DNA from: Acidimicrobiia bacterium UBA4744
GTDB taxonomy: Bacteria > Actinomycetota > Acidimicrobiia > Spongiisociales > UBA4744
Assembly: GCA_002403855.1 (NCBI GenBank)
Contig: DHIO01000033.1
Location: 4,885 to 23,279, forward strand
DNA length: 18,395 nucleotides
Direction of reading: 5' to 3'
Of the stretch, positions 14,898-18,395 are shown in pieces (within the stretch, counting starts at the first letter, position 1; every line of letters begins with the position of its first letter). The position numbers and the translations under genes are program-made. The notes below the pieces were generated by a model. The model saw only the letters and a list, made by a program, of their open reading frames with translations, was not told the origin of the DNA and did no database searches.

Positions 14898-14989
14898 GCC
14901 TCCCAGTACTAGCCCCAACCTTAGACGCCCCTCTACCCTGGTCGGCCCGACTTCCCAAGCCTTTTTTTGGCACTTACGTCTGCCCAGGC

Positions 14990-15008
14990 CTTGGCCACCC
15001 AGAGTGGC
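14990..15008. repeat. Second copy of the palindromic motif found at 7406-7424
   Basis: CTTGGCCACCC-AGAGTGGC here matches the minus-strand sequence at 7424-7406 in 18 of 19 positions. The core GCCAC-N5-GTGGC stays symmetric in both copies. This copy is 123 bases upstream of the sugar-transferase start; the other overlaps the kinase-triad start. A shared operator is the simplest reading, but chance similarity in GC-rich DNA cannot be excluded. Confidence 0.4.
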
Positions 15009-15069
15009 GTCTCTTTGCAAACTAATCCGAACGCTCGGCGCGCGCAACACCCAATTGACGCTTTTTTCA

Positions 15070-15097
15070 GGATTCGCTCGAGAATTCTCGAGAATCC
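15070..15097. promoter_or_regulatory. Overlapping CTCGAG palindromes, candidate operator
   Basis: CTCGAGAATTCTCGAG (15077-15092) is a perfect 16-bp palindrome. It overlaps a second perfect palindrome ATTCTCGAGAAT (15084-15095), and GGATT/AATCC arms extend the outer symmetry past a 2-base bulge. CTCGAGAAT therefore occurs twice in tandem. No T-tract follows on either strand, so this is more like a protein-binding site than a terminator. TTGACG at 15055-15060 lies just upstream on the plus strand. Confidence 0.45.
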
Positions 15098-15181
15098 CCC
15101 AAAATTGGCCGGATGGCGCCCCGGCCGGCCCCAGTCAGATCGAGTTATGCGCCGGGAGGGGGCCGGAAGGCTGCCGCACCC

Positions 15182-15244
15182 GGAACGACACTCGCCGGGA
15201 CGAGCAACGAGAAAGGAACGTCTCGGAAAGCGAGGAACGACACT
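15182..15244 (+). repeat. 11-base direct repeat GGAACGACACT upstream of selC
   Basis: GGAACGACACT occurs at 15182-15192 and 15234-15244, with a third GGAACG between them at 15215-15220. GGAAC is the typical -35 core for extracytoplasmic-function sigma factors, but no matching -10 was identified. Confidence 0.35.
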
Positions 15245-15277
15245 ACGAAGTCCGCCGGTCTGGCTACCCTGCTCGGC

Positions 15278-15372
15278 GGAGGCGACCGAGCGCCTGGTGG
15301 GCTCCCCGGTCTTCAAAACCGGTGGGGGGTCGAAAGGTCCCCGGCGGGTTCGATTCCCGTCCGCCTCCGCCA
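15278..15372 (+). tRNA. selC: Selenocysteine tRNA, tRNA-Sec(TCA)
   Basis: A 95-base gene, the same length as E. coli selC, with anticodon TCA at 15313-15315 in a CTTCAAA loop on a CCGGT/ACCGG stem. It has an extended D arm of up to six pairs with one G-G mismatch, a 7-bp variable arm closed by a GAAA loop, a TTCGATT T loop on a 5-bp stem, a G discriminator and an encoded CCA end. The acceptor stem has 7 Watson-Crick pairs, and the eighth position that defines bacterial tRNA-Sec is an A-C mismatch. tRNA-Sec is charged with Ser and converted to Sec by SelA, then delivered by SelB to UGA codons. No selA, selB, selD or obvious selenoprotein gene is in this window, so they must be elsewhere if the system works. 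Confidence 0.97.
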
Positions 15373-15459
15373 ATACCGTCTGGGGAGGAACCAGTCTCCG
15401 TTGGAGCTTGGATTGGGTCGGAACGATCGGCGACTTCAGCGACACTGATGCTGCGTGAT

Positions 15460-15474
15460 CGCGCTGTGAGCGCG
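15460..15474 (+). terminator. GC hairpin downstream of selC, possible terminator
   Basis: CGCGCT-GTG-AGCGCG forms a perfect 6-bp stem followed by CATTTG. It lies 88 bases after the tRNA and before the Xre-type gene. The T-run is very short, so termination is possible but weakly supported. Confidence 0.3.
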
Positions 15475-15556
15475 CATTTGCGGTTGTCCAGGGGTCAGAC
15501 CGGCACCCGGGGTGAGGTATTCTGAACGGCACACCTATGACCTTGCGGAATCCGGG

Positions 15557-16348
15557 ATGAAACCAGACACCTCCTTTGCCACCCTGGTGAAACAGCGTCG
15601 CGTTGCGTTGGGCATGAGCCAAGCAAAACTGGCCGATCTGGTAGGGCGCTCGTCGTCGGTGGTTCGTAGCTGGGAGCGGGGAGCGTCCGCCCCCGCCGAC
15701 GAGAACGTGGTGCGATCCCTGGCGGCCGTGTTGGGCATTGAGGAAAGTCTCCTGCGATCGTCCGTCGGTTTGGACCCGAAAGGACGGGTCCGGGAACCCG
15801 ATGAGATAGGTGGGGGCAGCCTCGAGGTCTTTGTGGCAGAGGTTGACGATCCCGGTGAGCCCGTAGGGGTTGATGTTCCCCGGGGTACAGCGGATGTCGA
15901 GGAAGGCCCCGAAGCAGGCCCAGCCGAGCCGGCCGGAGCCGGGCAAACCTCCGAAGAGATCAAAGAACCGGCGGTCAAAGCGCCGCCCGCCGCCGAGGAC
16001 GACCATCCACCGCCGGCCGCCCAGGAGGAACTGTTGGTCGCAGACGAGCCGCTCGAAGCCGACTTTGCCTTTTCCGCTCCGCCTACCGGCGCCCCGGAGG
16101 AAGAATCGCCGGTGGCGGGGGGCACCGGGGCTACTTCTCCGACGGTCATGGTTCCCGCCGGCGGGACCCCCGTACTGCCTGCCGAACGTTCCTACCTGGA
16201 CGATCCCGACCAGATGGTCACCTACTGGATCCGGGCCGCTTTGACGGTGGCCTTTTCTGTGTTTCTCCTCGTGGTGCTGTTATGGGCGCTCAGTCGATTG
16301 GGGGACTCAGTCGGTGAGGTCTGGGACATCTTCGAGGCCGGCGCATAG
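15557..16348 (+). CDS. Xre-type helix-turn-helix protein with C-terminal membrane anchor
   Basis: The 263-residue protein has three parts. Residues 5-62 are an Xre/Cro helix-turn-helix domain (LVKQRRVALGMSQAKLADLVG, SSVVRSWERGASAP, LAAVLGIEESLL). Residues 70-220 are a long acidic linker rich in Pro, Ala and Glu. Residues about 229-249 are one hydrophobic helix (ALTVAFSVFLLVVLLWAL), followed by a short tail. The layout recalls RodZ-like and other membrane-tethered regulators, but there is no large C-terminal domain. ATG 15557 starts just before the HTH; GTG 15512 would add 15 residues. It stands alone downstream of selC. It could regulate nearby envelope genes or act as a cell-shape or division scaffold; no specific function can be assigned. 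Confidence 0.85.
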   Translation: MKPDTSFATLVKQRRVALGMSQAKLADLVGRSSSVVRSWERGASAPADENVVRSLAAVLGIEESLLRSSVGLDPKGRVREPDEIGGGSLEVFVAEVDDPGEPVGVDVPRGTADVEEGPEAGPAEPAGAGQTSEEIKEPAVKAPPAAEDDHPPPAAQEELLVADEPLEADFAFSAPPTGAPEEESPVAGGTGATSPTVMVPAGGTPVLPAERSYLDDPDQMVTYWIRAALTVAFSVFLLVVLLWALSRLGDSVGEVWDIFEAGA

Positions 16349-16372
16349 CACGCCCGCCGGGTACTTCGGCTC

Positions 16373-16402
16373 TTGACCTCCTACCACCTATAGTGATATA
16401 AC
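16373..16402 (+). promoter_or_regulatory. Sigma-70 type promoter with overlapping palindrome
   Basis: TTGACC (16373-16378) and TATAAC (16397-16402) are 18 bases apart, a good vegetative promoter and the most AT-rich spot in this part of the window. TAGTGATATAACTA (16391-16404), symmetric except for one pair, overlaps the -10. CTACCAC repeats at 16381 and 16402, 21 bases apart. CCACCT (16384-16389) and AGGTGG (16412-16417) also form an inverted repeat around the -10. This looks like a tightly regulated promoter for the small gene at 16453. Confidence 0.55.
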
Positions 16403-16452
16403 TACCACTGCAGGTGGCGGTATTGGGGGGCAGTCCAGAGAAGGGACTGACC

Positions 16453-16611
16453 GTGGACGAGCGGGACCTGTGGGATCCGGTCATGTTGGAGGAGTATCTC
16501 GCCAGCATCGAGCTGGGTGTCGGCGGAGATCAGGTGCTCGAACTCCGACGGCACGTTCTCGGCCGTTCCATACCGATGTTGATCCGCGGGGACGACGAAC
16601 ACACCGCCTAG
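16453..16611 (+). CDS. Small protein of unknown function (52 aa)
   Basis: The GTG at 16453 is preceded by GAGAAGGGA at good spacing, and the best promoter seen in the window lies about 50 bases upstream. The product is mostly acidic and probably helical, with LWDPVMLEEYLASIELGVGG, then VLELRRHVLG and a charged end RGDDEHTA. No known motif is recognised. The frame is open back to GTG 16414, which would add 13 residues, but that start lies almost on the promoter. It ends 11 bases before the stop of the convergent TauE/SafE gene. The strong start signals support a real gene; function cannot be assigned. Confidence 0.5.
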   Translation: MDERDLWDPVMLEEYLASIELGVGGDQVLELRRHVLGRSIPMLIRGDDEHTA

Positions 16612-16622
16612 GACATCGGAGG

Positions 16623-17345
16623 TCATGCGCCGAAGATGGTCCGAATAGCCAGGGCGGCGCCGGCGAGGGCGGCCACGATCAGGATCCCTCGCCGGATCGT
16701 CGCGTCGGCAATGCGGCCGGTGATCCACCGACTCGAGAAGAGACCGATTGCCAACGCCGGAAACAGCATTGCAGCCAGGACCACGTCGTCACGATGGACT
16801 TGTCCGGCGACGGTCAGCGTGGTCACGTTGATGGTGATGCCGACCGAGAAGATCGCCGCCAGGCTGGACCGCAGCCTTCCTCCGGAGCTGTGCTGGTAGA
16901 GGAAGGCCAGCGGCGGTCCGCCGATAGCCGACGTGGTTCCGGAGATACCTGAGGCGACACCGGCGAAGAACTGATTGCGGCGGGTTTGTCGTACCGACCA
17001 ACCGGCCGCCATCGCGGCGGCCGCCAGCAGCACAATGCCGGCAATCATCCCGTCGAGGGTCCGTTGGGCGACGAGCCCCAGAAGAAGGACTCCGCCTACC
17101 GCTCCGGGGAGCCGGCCGGTCAGCACCCAGGCGGCCCCTTTCAGGTCGATGTGCTGTCGCTCCCGTAGCACCATGTAGATCGTCATCGGGAACGCCAGTA
17201 GTACCTGCGGTATGGGCGTGAACTCTGTGTTGACGAGGGTGAGGATCGGCACGGACACCATGGCGAAGCCGACACCTACGGTGCCCTGCAATGCCGCCGC
17301 AGCGGCCGTGACAAAGAGGGCAATGAGCAACTCGGTTGTGCCCAC
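16623..17345 (-). CDS. TauE/SafE family (DUF81) membrane transporter
   Basis: The 240-residue, strongly hydrophobic protein shows the two-repeat TauE/SafE layout: LLIALFVTAAAAALQGTVGVGFAMVSVP at the start and a similar FFAGVASGISGTTSAIGGPPLAFLY in the second half. About seven to eight membrane helices are likely. Family members are putative exporters or importers of sulfite, sulfoacetate and other organic anions. The GTG at 17345 follows GGGAAGG with a 6-base spacer, a strong ribosome site. It is divergent from the DDAH-family gene by 90 bases and convergent with the small unknown gene. Nothing here identifies the transported anion. Confidence 0.88.
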   Translation of the reverse strand: MGTTELLIALFVTAAAAALQGTVGVGFAMVSVPILTLVNTEFTPIPQVLLAFPMTIYMVLRERQHIDLKGAAWVLTGRLPGAVGGVLLLGLVAQRTLDGMIAGIVLLAAAAMAAGWSVRQTRRNQFFAGVASGISGTTSAIGGPPLAFLYQHSSGGRLRSSLAAIFSVGITINVTTLTVAGQVHRDDVVLAAMLFPALAIGLFSSRWITGRIADATIRRGILIVAALAGAALAIRTIFGA

Positions 17346-17435
17346 ACAAGACCTTCCCGGCGGCGGCGCCTGGAGTATTGCAGACCGGCGGACCTCAGAA
17401 TCCCGGCCCGGCCTGCCTCAGGTAACCTCCGATCG

Positions 17436-18206
17436 ATGACTCGACCAGCGGCGTTCGTGCGCTCGGTTCCCGATTCCTTTGCCGGGGCACTCACCGGAGT
17501 GTCTCCCGCTCCGGACATCGACGTGGTGCATGCCCGGGAGCAGCATCGGCGCTACATCGCTTGCCTGGAGCAGGGAGGTTTCGACGTCGAGATCCTCGAC
17601 ACACCGGCGGACTTCCCCGATGGACCCTTCATCGAGGACACGGCTGTGTACCTGTCCGGGACCCTGGTACTCACCCGGCCGGGTGCACCGTCCCGGAGGG
17701 GTGAGGTGTTCGGTGTCGGCGAGGCCCTCGCCGAAAGAGCCGTTCTTCGATCAATCGAGCCCCCGGGGACGCTGGAAGGCGGTGATGTGCTGAGGGTGGG
17801 AGGCCGGCTCTACGTAGGCCTCTCCTCCCGCACCAACGATGAGGGTCTCCGCCAGCTGACCGTCATCGCCGCCCGGCAGGGGATCGAAACCGTGGCGGTG
17901 CCGGTCCGAAACGCGCTACACCTCAAGTCGGTGGCGACGGCCGTCGACGGGGAGACACTGGTCGCGGCACCGGGTCATTTCGATCGGGACGTGTTTGCCG
18001 GGTTGAGGACGCTGTGGGTCGACGGACAGAACGAGGTCAACGTTCTCAACCTCCCGGACGGCCGGGTGTTGATCCCGGCGTCCAAGACTCTGTTGCAGGA
18101 GATCGTGACAGGCGCCGGTTATCGGGTGCTGACCGTCGACGTGTCCGAGTTCGAAAACGCCGATGGGGGTTTGACCTGCCTGTCCCTGCGGGCGAACGAC
18201 GGGTAG
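17436..18206 (+). CDS. DDAH-family amidinohydrolase (dimethylargininase-like)
   Basis: The 256-residue protein belongs to the guanidine-modifying (pentein) superfamily. It has PFIEDTAV (64-71), LEGGDVLRVGGRLYVGLSSRTN (113-134), HLKSV (162-166) and DGGLTCLSLR (243-252). Glu114 and His162 fall at the same numbers as in the Pseudomonas dimethylarginine dimethylaminohydrolase, and Cys248 matches its nucleophile Cys249. The enzyme is therefore predicted to hydrolyse N-omega-methylated arginines to citrulline and methylamines. Related activities on other guanidines are possible. The length is typical and all catalytic residues are present. ATG 17436 starts the conserved sequence; its ribosome site is weak. 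It is divergently arranged with the TauE/SafE transporter gene, but a functional link is not evident. Confidence 0.92.
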   Translation: MTRPAAFVRSVPDSFAGALTGVSPAPDIDVVHAREQHRRYIACLEQGGFDVEILDTPADFPDGPFIEDTAVYLSGTLVLTRPGAPSRRGEVFGVGEALAERAVLRSIEPPGTLEGGDVLRVGGRLYVGLSSRTNDEGLRQLTVIAARQGIETVAVPVRNALHLKSVATAVDGETLVAAPGHFDRDVFAGLRTLWVDGQNEVNVLNLPDGRVLIPASKTLLQEIVTGAGYRVLTVDVSEFENADGGLTCLSLRANDG

Positions 18207-18211
18207 AGAGC

Positions 18212-18253
18212 CACGAGCTGCGAACCGCGGGATGTGAATCACGAACTGTGAGC
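18212..18253 (+). repeat. Three degenerate tandem 14-base units after the DDAH gene
   Basis: CACGAGCTGCGAAC, CGCGGGATGTGAAT and CACGAACTGTGAGC follow each other directly and share C-N-CG-N3-TG-Y-GA-N2. The rest of the 189-base noncoding end (18207-18395) shows no gene, tRNA or clear terminator that I can recognise. Confidence 0.35.
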
Positions 18254-18395
18254 GCAGCGTTGGGTACAGACGGGGCCTCTTCCTGCCGCTTTGGGTTCGG
18301 CTTGCTCCCTGCTGGCCGACACTTCGCCGCCCGCTCGCAGGTCAAGCGAACCAGTCCGCCCTCTCGTCGAAGGACGACGGCCCGAAACCTGAAAC

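Larger units (their letters stand above)
14868..15277. other. 410-base noncoding region between sugar transferase and selC
   Basis: No credible gene is seen here. In order it holds the hairpin over the sugar-transferase ribosome site (14877-14897), a GTCGG-C-CCGAC palindrome (14941-14951), a possible RNA stem with a T7 run (14955-14994), the GCCAC/GTGGC motif shared with the kinase triad (14990-15008), overlapping CTCGAG palindromes (15070-15097) and an 11-base direct repeat (15182-15244). Promoters for the sugar transferase and for selC presumably lie here, but no convincing hexamer pair was found; TACCCT at 15265-15270 could be a -10 for selC. Confidence 0.6.

Noticed and set aside
14941..15030. 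Leader of the sugar transferase as a c-di-GMP or other known riboswitch
   Set aside because: Stems are present but the conserved sequence elements of the known classes I compared by eye are absent.
15278..15372. selC as an integration site of a genomic island
   Set aside because: No integrase, no repeated tRNA 3' end and no mobile genes are visible in the window.
1..18395. CRISPR arrays, insertion sequences or phage genes
   Set aside because: No regularly spaced repeats, transposase, terminal inverted repeats or phage structural genes were seen.

Overview
The window is GC-rich chromosomal DNA with GTG and TTG starts, 4-base ATGA/GTGA gene overlaps and long antisense shadow frames. Together with the gene families present, this suggests a member of the Actinomycetota, possibly an uncultured acidimicrobial-type lineage. 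That placement is inference; no rRNA or other phylogenetic marker is visible.

Most of the window (about 1-14900) is a surface-polysaccharide locus. On the minus strand, reading from 7404 down to 1, there is a triad of a P-loop kinase, an APH-like kinase and a nucleotidyltransferase-fold protein; then a GT4 glycosyltransferase overlapping a Wzx-like flippase; then a sugar-1-phosphate cytidylyltransferase, a PIG-L deacetylase and a UDP-xylose-synthase-like epimerase cut by the left edge. On the plus strand from 7587 follow a TyvE-like epimerase and a GT26 transferase overlapping by 4 bases. Then come a second GT4 enzyme (minus), a CE4 polysaccharide deacetylase (plus), a haloalkane-dehalogenase-like hydrolase (minus), an ATP-grasp ligase (plus) and the initiating polyprenyl-phosphate sugar-1-phosphate transferase (minus). 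Together they cover initiation, nucleotide-sugar supply, sugar transfer, deacetylation and flipping. No Wzy polymerase, chain-length regulator or outer export gene is visible, so the locus probably continues to the left or is split.

From about 14868 the content changes. A 410-base noncoding stretch with several palindromes leads to a clear selenocysteine tRNA gene (selC, 15278-15372). After it come a membrane-anchored Xre-type HTH protein, a small unknown protein behind an AT-rich promoter, a TauE/SafE permease and a DDAH-family amidinohydrolase. The last 190 bases are noncoding, with a short degenerate tandem repeat.

The points most worth a second look are: the dehalogenase-like enzyme whose nucleophile Asp is replaced by Glu while the rest of its active site is kept; the kinase/kinase/nucleotidyltransferase triad with a possible dead P-loop in one member; an epimerase with Phe at the catalytic Tyr position; selC with no selenocysteine machinery nearby; and a near-identical palindromic motif upstream of both the kinase triad and the initiating transferase.
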